Source: an uncultured Legionellales bacterium
GTDB taxonomy: Bacteria > Pseudomonadota > Gammaproteobacteria > Eutrophobiales > Eutrophobiaceae
Reading direction: 5' to 3'
NCBI GenBank assembly: GCA_913045195.1
Contig: CAJWQR010000007.1
Span: 1 to 43,005 of the forward strand
Length of the DNA stretch: 43,005 nt
A program made the translations under genes and the position numbers. Numbering within the stretch: the stretch's first letter is position 1; each line of letters begins with the position of its first letter. Below, in pieces: positions 21,300-29,579 of the stretch. The notes under the pieces are model-generated. The model worked only from the letters and a program-made list of their open reading frames with translations. It ran no database searches and was not told the origin of the DNA.

Positions 21300-21324
21300 A
21301 TTATAATATATTGAATATTATAAT
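21300..21324. repeat. AT-only inverted repeat between parE and parC
   Basis: ATTATAATAT (21300-21309) and ATATTATAAT (21315-21324) form a perfect 10-bp inverted repeat with a five-base loop. It contains no G or C in the arms and has no T run after it on the minus strand, so it would be a weak hairpin and not a terminator. It may simply reflect the AT-rich spacer. Confidence 0.35.
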
Positions 21325-21339
21325 AATTCTTAGTAAAAA

Positions 21340-23235
<1,896 letters not shown>

Positions 23236-23324
23236 TTATCCCGCTTATGAATATACAAGTCTCATAGAATAAGACAACGCAGGTAAAATATCTAATTATG
23301 TGTAAATCTTAGGTTGAGCTGATG

Positions 23325-23909
23325 TTAGTCTAAATCAGAAATAAGTGATTCACTGATATTTTGCGCTATTGGATTAACCGTGTATTCATATTCAGGATGA
23401 TTAATGCCCGCAGATAACTCGCATCCGTCTTTCAAGCCATTAATCATTTCGTGATCTAACTGAAACCTTAGGAAGTGTACCGCAGATGTTTTATCCTCAT
23501 CACTGCGCTCAAGGTCTTCATCTGAGATAGGGTAAATCTCACTGAAACCCTGAATCTTTAACCATAGATTATTTTCAATACCCAGCATCTTTTTTAAAGC
23601 AACTCTACGTTCTTCTTCATCGGTGAATTCAATCATAAGAGTTGCTTTCCAGTTATTTCCATCTGGTATCATTGCATTATAAACAGCTAACTCTTCATCA
23701 ATAGCGCTTGATTCAAAAATTTTTTCCGCTCTTAACATTTCCTGTATTTGATAATGCATAGTTAAATTATCTTCAAAATACAATGTTATATTTGGTCCGA
23801 TAGCCAAATGACGATTCTTCTTGTGCGACATAATTTTTAGACGAAAATCATTACGAATTTCAGAATATTTTTCTAAAGAAAATAAATCTCCTCGAGTTAA
23901 TTTTTTCAT
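23325..23909 (-). CDS. DUF3501 family protein
   Basis: A 194-residue soluble protein of the DUF3501 family, function unknown. It shows LTRGDLFSLEKYSEIR at the N-terminus, KKNRHLAIGPNITLYFED, then TMHYQIQEMLRAEKIF, typical of the family. The protein is acidic and has few cysteines, so it is unlikely to bind an iron-sulfur cluster itself. It starts 3 bases after the CCG-domain iron-sulfur gene, a very tight link. The family commonly sits with a rubrerythrin and a GlpC-like iron-sulfur protein, which suggests a shared role in redox stress, but the biochemical function is not established. Confidence 0.85.
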   Translation of the reverse strand: MKKLTRGDLFSLEKYSEIRNDFRLKIMSHKKNRHLAIGPNITLYFEDNLTMHYQIQEMLRAEKIFESSAIDEELAVYNAMIPDGNNWKATLMIEFTDEEERRVALKKMLGIENNLWLKIQGFSEIYPISDEDLERSDEDKTSAVHFLRFQLDHEMINGLKDGCELSAGINHPEYEYTVNPIAQNISESLISDLD

Positions 23910-23912
23910 AAA

Positions 23913-25247
23913 TTATATGCCATAAGCTTCCCTTAATAATGCAAAAGGACTTTCAGATCTAATTTTAATATTTTCAACACCATTATCAATTTGATGGCCA
24001 GCCATAGGACAATCACTGATATAGTGATCAATTTTACTTTTTTCAATTTTATTTATAATTGGCCTACAAATTTTCATTGATGTCTCGTGATATTCAGTTT
24101 TTACTGCGTATGTTCCGTCATGACCTGAACAACGTTCTATTACCGATATATTTGTGTTTGGAATAAGCTCCAAAACTTCTTTTGTTTTTGGGCCAATATT
24201 CTGAACACGTTGATGACAAGGAATATGATAAGCAATCTCTCCGAGTGATTCGGTAAAATCTGTATTTAGATTCCCATTTTTTTTTAAAGCCATCAAGAAT
24301 TCAAAAGGATCGTAAAAAGCATTTTTAACTTTCTGAACATCATTATCTTCTGCAAACAATAACGGAAGTTCTTTTTTAAACATTAAAACACATGAAGGGA
24401 TTGGCGCAATAATACTCCAATCATCATTCGCTAATTTTAGTAATTCAGGAATATTATAGTCTTTTAAGCGTTCAACCGATTCAAGATCGCCCAACTCCAT
24501 CTTTGGCATACCACAACATTTTTCTTGTTTTACTAATCTAACTTCGAGTTGATTATGTTTTAATATAGCTATTAAATCTTCAACGACATCTGGTTCATTG
24601 CGATTGCCATAACATGTAACAAATACAGCAACTTTAGCTTTATGATTATCATTTATCACTTCATTAACAATCTTTTTATTTTTAAATCTTTTTCTTAGTG
24701 AATTACTATAAAATTTAGGTAAAACGGCCTCTGAATGTATTCCAATTGTTTTTTCCATTATTTTACGCATGGGTTTAATGGTGTTTGCGATATTTGCTGT
24801 TTGTGCAACAATAGGAATACCAACAAATGAGCCAACTTTGTCCGTTGAAGTTAATATTTTATCCCGTACACCAACATTACCATTACGAAAATTTTGTGCC
24901 TTCGCTCGTAACATTAAATGTGGAAAATCTACATTCCATTCATGAGGAGGAACATAGGGGCACTTAGTCATATAACAAAGGTCGCAGAGATAGCAATGTT
25001 CTACTACATCCCAGTAATTATCTTTTTTAACGCCGTCAACTTCAAATGTTTCAGATTCATCAATTAAATCAAATAATGTTGGAAATGCATTACAAAGATT
25101 AACGCAGCGCCGACACCCATGACAAATATCATAAACTCGTTCTAGTTCATCAAATAATGAACCTTCATCATTAAATTCTCCTGTTTTCCAGTTTATAGGA
25201 TGGCGAGTTGGAGCTTCTACACCGCCTTCGCGAGTTATATCATTCAT
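23913..25247 (-). CDS. GlpC-like iron-sulfur protein with two CCG domains (heterodisulfide-reductase-related)
   Basis: A 444-residue electron-transfer protein. Two N-terminal [4Fe-4S] sites are seen: C42-x2-C45-x2-C48-x3-C52 and C85-x2-C88-x2-C91-x4-C96. Two CCG domains, of the type found in HdrB, GlpC and LutA/LutE proteins, follow: C212, C244-C245-G, C286; and C344, C373-S-G, C413. The second has Ser in place of the middle cysteine (C-S-G), so its cluster would be altered. No membrane segment is visible. The partner flavoprotein of GlpABC is absent. It lies 71 bases downstream of the rubrerythrin, separated by an intrinsic terminator, and 3 bases upstream of DUF3501. It may feed electrons to the rubrerythrin, which lacks its own rubredoxin domain; this is inference. 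Confidence 0.85.
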   Translation of the reverse strand: MNDITREGGVEAPTRHPINWKTGEFNDEGSLFDELERVYDICHGCRRCVNLCNAFPTLFDLIDESETFEVDGVKKDNYWDVVEHCYLCDLCYMTKCPYVPPHEWNVDFPHLMLRAKAQNFRNGNVGVRDKILTSTDKVGSFVGIPIVAQTANIANTIKPMRKIMEKTIGIHSEAVLPKFYSNSLRKRFKNKKIVNEVINDNHKAKVAVFVTCYGNRNEPDVVEDLIAILKHNQLEVRLVKQEKCCGMPKMELGDLESVERLKDYNIPELLKLANDDWSIIAPIPSCVLMFKKELPLLFAEDNDVQKVKNAFYDPFEFLMALKKNGNLNTDFTESLGEIAYHIPCHQRVQNIGPKTKEVLELIPNTNISVIERCSGHDGTYAVKTEYHETSMKICRPIINKIEKSKIDHYISDCPMAGHQIDNGVENIKIRSESPFALLREAYGI

Positions 25248-25262
25248 GATTTTTTATTTGTT

Positions 25263-25305
25263 ACAAAAAAATAGTTGAGCCTGTTTTCTTGCCGACTCAA
25301 CTATT
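25263..25305 (-). terminator. Intrinsic terminator / attenuator after the rubrerythrin gene
   Basis: Read on the minus strand, AATAGTTGAG (complement of 25296-25305) pairs perfectly with CTCAACTATT (complement of 25270-25279) and is followed directly by a run of Ts, the layout of a Rho-independent terminator. It begins 14 bases after the rubrerythrin stop. Only 15 bases separate its end from the iron-sulfur gene start, too few for a complete new promoter, so the downstream pair must depend on readthrough or on a promoter inside the rubrerythrin gene. Confidence 0.75.
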
Positions 25306-25318
25306 CTATGAAAGATTC

Positions 25319-25738
25319 TTATGAAGATAAATTATCTAATGCTTTTTGAAAGCGATTAGCATGAGAACGCTCAGCCTTGGCTAATGTTTCAAACCAGTCA
25401 GCTATTTCATCGAAACCTTCTTCACGAGCAGATTTAGCCATTCCTGGATACATATCTGTGTACTCGTAAGTTTCACCAGCAATTGCAGCCTTAAGATTAA
25501 GATCTGTGGAGCCAATTGGTTCGCCTGTTGCTGGATCTCCGACTGATTCTAAGTACTCTAGATGTCCATGAGCATGTCCTGTCTCGCCTTCAGCAGTTGA
25601 ACGAAACACTGCGGACACATCATTGTAACCCTCAACATCTGCTTTTTGTGCAAAATAGAGATATCGACGATTTGCTTGAGATTCGCCAGCAAATGCCGCT
25701 TTAAGATTTTCCTCTGTTTTTGAGTCTTTTAAGTCCAT
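25319..25738 (-). CDS. Rubrerythrin (erythrin type, no rubredoxin domain)
   Basis: A 139-residue four-helix diiron protein that reduces hydrogen peroxide. Both half-sites are intact: E19 in AGESQA, E52-x-x-H55, then E89 in AGETYEY and E123-x-x-H126 near the C-terminus. The usual C-terminal rubredoxin domain with its FeS4 cysteines is missing, so electrons must come from another protein, perhaps the iron-sulfur protein encoded next. A strong ribosome-binding site (AGGAG, about 8 bases before ATG) suggests high expression. Upstream lie a perfect FNR-type box and a 17-bp palindrome; downstream lies an intrinsic terminator. Confidence 0.93.
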   Translation of the reverse strand: MDLKDSKTEENLKAAFAGESQANRRYLYFAQKADVEGYNDVSAVFRSTAEGETGHAHGHLEYLESVGDPATGEPIGSTDLNLKAAIAGETYEYTDMYPGMAKSAREEGFDEIADWFETLAKAERSHANRFQKALDNLSS

Positions 25739-25786
25739 TCTATGTCTCCTAATGATGTAATTTTATTAATATTTAATATAATTATG

Positions 25787-25803
25787 TTTAGACTTAGTCT
25801 AAA
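25787..25803. promoter_or_regulatory. 17-bp palindrome upstream of rubrerythrin, candidate operator
   Basis: TTTAGACTTAGTCTAAA is a perfect 7-3-7 inverted repeat 48 bases before the rubrerythrin start codon. If transcription is driven from the FNR-type box, it would fall at about +16 to +32 of the mRNA, suitable for a repressor or a small leader hairpin. The GACT/AGTC core recalls sites of Rrf2-family regulators such as IscR but does not match the published IscR spacing, so the regulator is unknown. Confidence 0.5.
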
Positions 25804-25852
25804 TTAGAAAGTCTATTGAATACAGCTATAACTGTCAAATTATGGCTGTTTC

Positions 25853-25866
25853 TTGATCTGAATCAA
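25853..25866. promoter_or_regulatory. FNR/Anr-type binding site (TTGAT-N4-ATCAA)
   Basis: TTGATCTGAATCAA is a perfect match to the FNR/Anr consensus TTGAT-N4-ATCAA. On the minus strand a -10-like TATAGC (complement of 25825-25830) lies at the spacing expected for a class II FNR promoter, with the box centred about 41.5 bases before a start near 25818. That points to low-oxygen activation of rubrerythrin. On the plus strand the corresponding position (25889-25894) is a poorer -10, so control of xseB is less likely but not excluded. Confidence 0.65.
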
Positions 25867-25928
25867 TTTGTTAATAAATCTAAAGATCTTAATTAACAAA
25901 GAAAATGAGTGCCACTGAAGATATAATC

Positions 25929-25945
25929 ATCAATTAAAAATTGAT
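25929..25945. repeat. 17-bp palindrome just upstream of xseB
   Basis: ATCAATT (25929-25935) and AATTGAT (25939-25945) form a perfect inverted repeat with spacer AAA, 20 bases before the xseB start. The half-sites look like FNR halves in reversed order, which is not an FNR site. No T run follows on the plus strand, so it is not a terminator for either gene. Confidence 0.4.
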
Positions 25946-25965
25946 TAAAAAAAATAGGGATACCT

Positions 25966-26208
25966 GTGCCAAAAAAAACTAACGTAATTAATTTTGAAAA
26001 AACATTTATCGAGCTTGAAGATCTTGTCAAGAAAATGGAAGGCGGCGATCTATCGCTAGAAGAATCCCTTAAATATTTCGAACGCGGCATGCTGTTAACA
26101 AAAAATTGCCAACAAGCCCTAAATAAAGCCGAACAAAAAGTCAGAATACTACTAGAAAAAAACAATAAGAATAATCTTGAGAGTTTCGACTCTGATAATA
26201 GCGATTAA
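25966..26208 (+). CDS. xseB: Exodeoxyribonuclease VII small subunit
   Basis: An 80-residue helical protein that binds XseA several times to form exonuclease VII. The family pattern is clear: NFEKTFIELEDLVKKMEGGDLSLEESLKYFERGM and then QQALNKAEQKV. The start is GTG at 25966 with AGGG (25956-25959) six bases upstream. It ends directly against the ATG of ispA with no gap, the standard xseB-ispA arrangement. xseA is not in the window. Confidence 0.93.
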   Translation: MPKKTNVINFEKTFIELEDLVKKMEGGDLSLEESLKYFERGMLLTKNCQQALNKAEQKVRILLEKNNKNNLESFDSDNSD

Positions 26209-27102
26209 ATGGTCGATTTCTCAAAACAAATACAGGTTTATCAAAAATCTGTTGAGATGGCGCTTGATTTCTGGCTACCTAAGCCTAGTGTAGATCCAAA
26301 AAACTTGCATGAAGCTATGCGATATTCAGTATTAGCTGAAGGTAAACGGATTCGTCCAATTTTACTTTATGCCACCGGTCAGGCATTTGATGTTGAGCTA
26401 AATAATCTAAATGGCCCAGCTTGTGCTGTCGAAATTATACATGCTTATTCACTTATTCATGATGATTTACCATCAATGGATAATGATGACTTAAGGCGCG
26501 GCAAGCCTACTTGTCATAAAGCTTTTGGTGAAGCAACAGCAATACTAGCTGGAGATGCATTACAAACACTCGCATTTCAAATATTAGCGTCTGATCCAGA
26601 AATTAAAACTAATAATGCTCAACGATTAAAAATGATCGAAACTCTCGCTCTCGCAAGTGGCTCAAATGGTATGGCTGGTGGTCAAGCTATCGATCTAGCA
26701 TCCGTTGGCATAAAGCTAAATATAGAAGAACTTGAAAATATGCATAGCCATAAAACAGGAGCATTAATTAGAGCAAGCGCCGAAATGGGGGCCCTATCGG
26801 CCAAACATATAAACTCCGAATTATTTGCATGCATTTCAGATTATGCAAAATACATAGGTATTGCATTTCAAATAAAAGATGACATTCTAGATATTGAAAG
26901 TGATACATCGACCTTAGGCAAACCACAAGGTTCTGATCTAGCATTAAATAAACCTACCTACCCCAACCTACTTGGCCTTGATGGGTCAAAAGAAATGGCA
27001 AATAAACTACATCAAAAAGCAATAAAATGCCTTGATGTATTTGATGAAAAAGCTAAGATGTTGAGGGAAATCGCTAATTACATAATCAATCGAAGCAAAT
27101 AA
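26209..27102 (+). CDS. ispA: Farnesyl diphosphate synthase (polyprenyl synthetase)
   Basis: A 297-residue trans-prenyltransferase making farnesyl diphosphate for undecaprenyl phosphate, quinones and haem side chains. First Asp-rich motif D85-D86-x4-D91 (HDDLPSMD) with the two-residue insertion typical of bacterial type II FPP synthases; second motif D223-D224-x2-D227 (FQIKDDILD). GGQAIDLAS, HKTGALI and the N-terminal EGKRIRP are also conserved. It abuts xseB. dxs, the usual next gene, is missing here and folE2 follows instead. Confidence 0.95.
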   Translation: MVDFSKQIQVYQKSVEMALDFWLPKPSVDPKNLHEAMRYSVLAEGKRIRPILLYATGQAFDVELNNLNGPACAVEIIHAYSLIHDDLPSMDNDDLRRGKPTCHKAFGEATAILAGDALQTLAFQILASDPEIKTNNAQRLKMIETLALASGSNGMAGGQAIDLASVGIKLNIEELENMHSHKTGALIRASAEMGALSAKHINSELFACISDYAKYIGIAFQIKDDILDIESDTSTLGKPQGSDLALNKPTYPNLLGLDGSKEMANKLHQKAIKCLDVFDEKAKMLREIANYIINRSK

Positions 27103-27154
27103 GAATAAAATTAATTAGTTTATATTCTATGATAATTACTAAAAGATAAAATCA

Positions 27155-27970
27155 ATGAATAGAACAGCACCCCTTATTTCAAATATACCTGATATTCAAA
27201 GTAGTAAAGATACCAGGCATATTCCTATTGATAAGGTAGGAATTAAAGATATCAAGCATCCTATTGTTGTTAAAGATCGATCTGGTCGAGAACAGCACAC
27301 GGTTGCAAATTTTAACATGTATGTAAACTTGCCCGATCATTATAAAGGCACACACATGTCTCGATTTGTCGAAATTCTTAATAATCATGAATATGAAATT
27401 ACTGTTAAATCATTTAAACGTATGATTGAGGAAATGACTGAATTACTTAATGCAGAATCCGGTAATATCGAGATGACATTCCCTTATTTTATTAATAAAG
27501 CCGCACCAGTTTCAGGTGTAACAAGCTTAATGGATTATATCGTATCATTTATTGGAAAAATTGAAGAAGGAAAATCTAAAGTTATCGTCAAAGTCCAGGT
27601 ACCTGTCACTTCGTTATGCCCCTGTTCTAAAAAAATCTCAGATTATGGGGCTCATAATCAACGTTCGTGTATCACAGCGTCTGTTAAAATGCGTGACTTT
27701 ATCTGGATTGAAGAATTAATTGAGGTAATTGAAAAAGTTGCTTCTTGCGAGCTCTACGGGTTACTAAAGCGCCCAGATGAAAAATATGTTACTGAAAAGG
27801 CTTACGATAACCCAAAATTCGTTGAGGATCTTGTCCGTGACATAGCTATTGAATTTAACAATGACGACCGCATTGCTGCCTATATTGTTGAATCAGAAAA
27901 TTTCGAATCTATACATAATCACTCTGCCTATGCGATGCTTCAATTTGATAAGGACAAAAAAGCTAAATAA
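27155..27970 (+). CDS. folE2: GTP cyclohydrolase FolE2 (type IB)
   Basis: Converts GTP to dihydroneopterin triphosphate, the first step of folate synthesis. The 271-residue protein belongs to the type IB (COG1469) family: [19 protein letters not shown] at the N-terminus, [14 protein letters not shown] with C155 and C157 (the active-site cysteine pair region), and AHNQRSCI. Type IB enzymes can use manganese or other metals instead of zinc and are induced by zinc limitation in some bacteria; no Zur-like palindrome is visible in the 52-base gap after ispA. Confidence 0.94.
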   Translation: MNRTAPLISNIPDIQSSKDTRHIPIDKVGIKDIKHPIVVKDRSGREQHTVANFNMYVNLPDHYKGTHMSRFVEILNNHEYEITVKSFKRMIEEMTELLNAESGNIEMTFPYFINKAAPVSGVTSLMDYIVSFIGKIEEGKSKVIVKVQVPVTSLCPCSKKISDYGAHNQRSCITASVKMRDFIWIEELIEVIEKVASCELYGLLKRPDEKYVTEKAYDNPKFVEDLVRDIAIEFNNDDRIAAYIVESENFESIHNHSAYAMLQFDKDKKAK

Positions 27971-28087
27971 GATTTTAAGTACGCCATATAACTAACTATT
28001 ATTATTTAATAATTCACTTCTTAAACCTAACAAAAATAAATTATTATGTGAATAGATGCTTTGTCTAGATATTATGAACTTTATATT

Positions 28088-28101
28088 TAGATTTAAATCT
28101 A
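28088..28101. promoter_or_regulatory. 14-bp perfect palindrome before the BamE-like gene
   Basis: TAGATTTAAATCTA reads the same on both strands and lies 27 bases before the start of the downstream small gene. A TATATT (28082-28087) borders it, with TTGTCT at 28061-28066 as a -35-like box at a short 15-base spacing. It could be an operator overlapping a transcription start; no regulator is indicated. Confidence 0.35.
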
Positions 28102-28128
28102 TATAACCATGTAGTTATAGTTGGAATA

Positions 28129-28425
28129 ATGATGAAAAAAATTATGCTCCTCCTTGTTTTTTCTGTATATAGCTCATCTCTTATAGCTGATGCTATTGAA
28201 ATGCGTGATTATATAACAATAAGAACTGGTATGAGTGAAGGAGAGATTCTTTATAAGTTTGGTCCCTCAGATCATGAAACAATAAGAAGCGATCGTTTAA
28301 ATTTTGTTCTAAGTAAGACTTGGTTTTACATACCGGTTCGAAGCAGTAATGATAAATGGATTACAGAAATAAAATTTGATTCAAATGGCAAATTAATAAA
28401 ACGAGACCGTTACCGCGTCAAATAG
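28129..28425 (+). CDS. Small secreted protein with BamE/DUF2845-like fold
   Basis: A 98-residue protein with a signal peptide (MMKKIMLLLVFSVYSSSLIA, cleavage before DA). The mature part has the BamE/SmpA-OmlA/DUF2845 pattern: TIRTGMSEGEILYKFGPSD, in which a short helix after a Gly-Met turn is followed by Lys/Gly-x-Pro, then a Trp-x-Tyr strand and ITEIKFDSNGKL. There is no lipobox cysteine, so it would be periplasmic rather than a lipoprotein. It is too short and unlike BamE for the gene name. Its end overlaps the convergent mazG-like gene by 8 bases. Confidence 0.6.
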   Translation: MMKKIMLLLVFSVYSSSLIADAIEMRDYITIRTGMSEGEILYKFGPSDHETIRSDRLNFVLSKTWFYIPVRSSNDKWITEIKFDSNGKLIKRDRYRVK

Positions 28426-28822
28426 TATCTTTTTTAGCCTCTTCCCAAAGCCTATCCATTTCTTCGAGGCTTATATCTAATATTAATTTATTTCTTTTTC
28501 TTAAACTATGCTCGATGTAATTAAAACGCTTAATGAACTTATTGTTAGTTTTATTTAAAGCTGCTTCTGGATCAATCTGATAATGTCTCGCTAAATTGAT
28601 ACAGCAAAACATAAGATCTCCTAATTCTTCTGATAAATTGTCTGAAGATAGCTTATTATTTAAAACATCTTGAATTTCAGTTAATTCCTCTTCAATTTTT
28701 TTTATAATATCTTCACTGTTTTTCCAATCAAAACCAACGCTAGCCGCCTTTTTCTGTAGTTTTAGAGCTCTCTCAATTGCTGCTATATCATTAGTAATGT
28801 CATCTAGTAGATTTTTTATCAT
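28418..28822 (-). CDS. MazG-type nucleotide pyrophosphohydrolase, C-terminal domain only
   Basis: A 134-residue protein matching the second half of gammaproteobacterial MazG (263 residues in E. coli). LKLQKKAASVGFDW aligns with the linker into domain 2, and catalytic acids E45-E46-x2-E49 and E66-x2-D69 are intact, as are NLARH and NKFIKRF. The N-terminal domain is absent, and the 132 bases upstream hold no remnant of it. The catalytic half of MazG is the C-terminal one, so a compact active enzyme clearing non-canonical NTPs is plausible. An ATG start is used. Confidence 0.82.
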   Translation of the reverse strand: MIKNLLDDITNDIAAIERALKLQKKAASVGFDWKNSEDIIKKIEEELTEIQDVLNNKLSSDNLSEELGDLMFCCINLARHYQIDPEAALNKTNNKFIKRFNYIEHSLRKRNKLILDISLEEMDRLWEEAKKDTI

Positions 28823-28862
28823 ATTCTATCTGTATTTATTTTATTAAAATTTATATTCAGAC

Positions 28863-28891
28863 TTGACCTCAGTGCTAGTTTCACATAAAAC
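28863..28891 (+). promoter_or_regulatory. Candidate promoter for the HNH gene
   Basis: TTGACC (28863-28868) and TAAAAC (28886-28891) are separated by 17 bases, matching five of six and four of six consensus positions. A perfect TATAAT at 28909-28914 is a second possible -10 without a good -35. Both would give short leaders before the ATG at 28955 in this divergent region. Confidence 0.35.
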
Positions 28892-28954
28892 ATATCTTTA
28901 ATTAGAATTATAATATGAACTTTAATAAAATTTCATAAATATCAAAAGTAAATT

Positions 28955-29527
28955 ATGGCGCCACTTATATTAAGACTTGATATTGCAGGTTCACCAATAA
29001 GGTGGATTCCGTGGCAACTTGCAGTAAGTCTGTATAGCCGCGAGATGATTGCATGGACCGCTGGCGATAGTATTTTTACTTTTCGTGGTGGTATAAGTCG
29101 TTCAACGGGGTGCCGTTCAATTGTGGAGATCAACTCTATAATCGCGGTTAAACGTTCAAGCCCATCGAAATATAATGGGCGAGGTACCCCCCCTTTAACA
29201 AATAGAGAATTATTTCTCAGAGATGCTAATTTATGCATGTACTGTGGAAACAAAAATCACACCACATTATTAACTCGAGACCATGTAGTGCCTTTATCTA
29301 AAGGCGGAAAAGATTTATGGTCAAATGTTGTAACTGCGTGCCGAAATTGTAATATACGAAAAGGAAATCGAACTCCTGAAAATGCGCATATGCCATTACT
29401 AGCTATCCCATACATTCCAAATTGGGCTGAGTACCTTGCTCTATCAAACAGAAAAATTTTAGCAGATCAAATGGATTTTTTAAAAACACAATTCTCAGGT
29501 AGAAAAATATCTTTTATTGGTAATTAA
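28955..29527 (+). CDS. HNH endonuclease family protein
   Basis: A 190-residue protein. The C-terminal half is an HNH nuclease domain with a structural zinc: C94-x2-C97, D109-H110, N124 and C129-x2-C132 (motif DHVVPLSKGG, then NVVTACRNCN). The N-terminal 80 residues (IPWQLAVSLYSREMIAW) are typical of a conserved proteobacterial/cyanobacterial HNH family that is chromosomal and not obviously linked to mobile elements. Its function is unknown; no methyltransferase or restriction partner is nearby. It is divergent from the mazG-like gene. Confidence 0.85.
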   Translation: MAPLILRLDIAGSPIRWIPWQLAVSLYSREMIAWTAGDSIFTFRGGISRSTGCRSIVEINSIIAVKRSSPSKYNGRGTPPLTNRELFLRDANLCMYCGNKNHTTLLTRDHVVPLSKGGKDLWSNVVTACRNCNIRKGNRTPENAHMPLLAIPYIPNWAEYLALSNRKILADQMDFLKTQFSGRKISFIGN

Positions 29528-29579
29528 GATAGATTGTAAAAACTCATTTATCAGGTATTACTTAATTTCTGTTTAAACC

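Noticed and set aside
21300-21324. Terminator between parE and parC
   Set aside because: The arms are A/T only and no T tract follows in the direction of transcription; the genes are probably co-transcribed.
28955-29527. HNH protein as part of a restriction or toxin system
   Set aside because: No methyltransferase, specificity subunit, immunity gene or mobile-element context lies within several kilobases.
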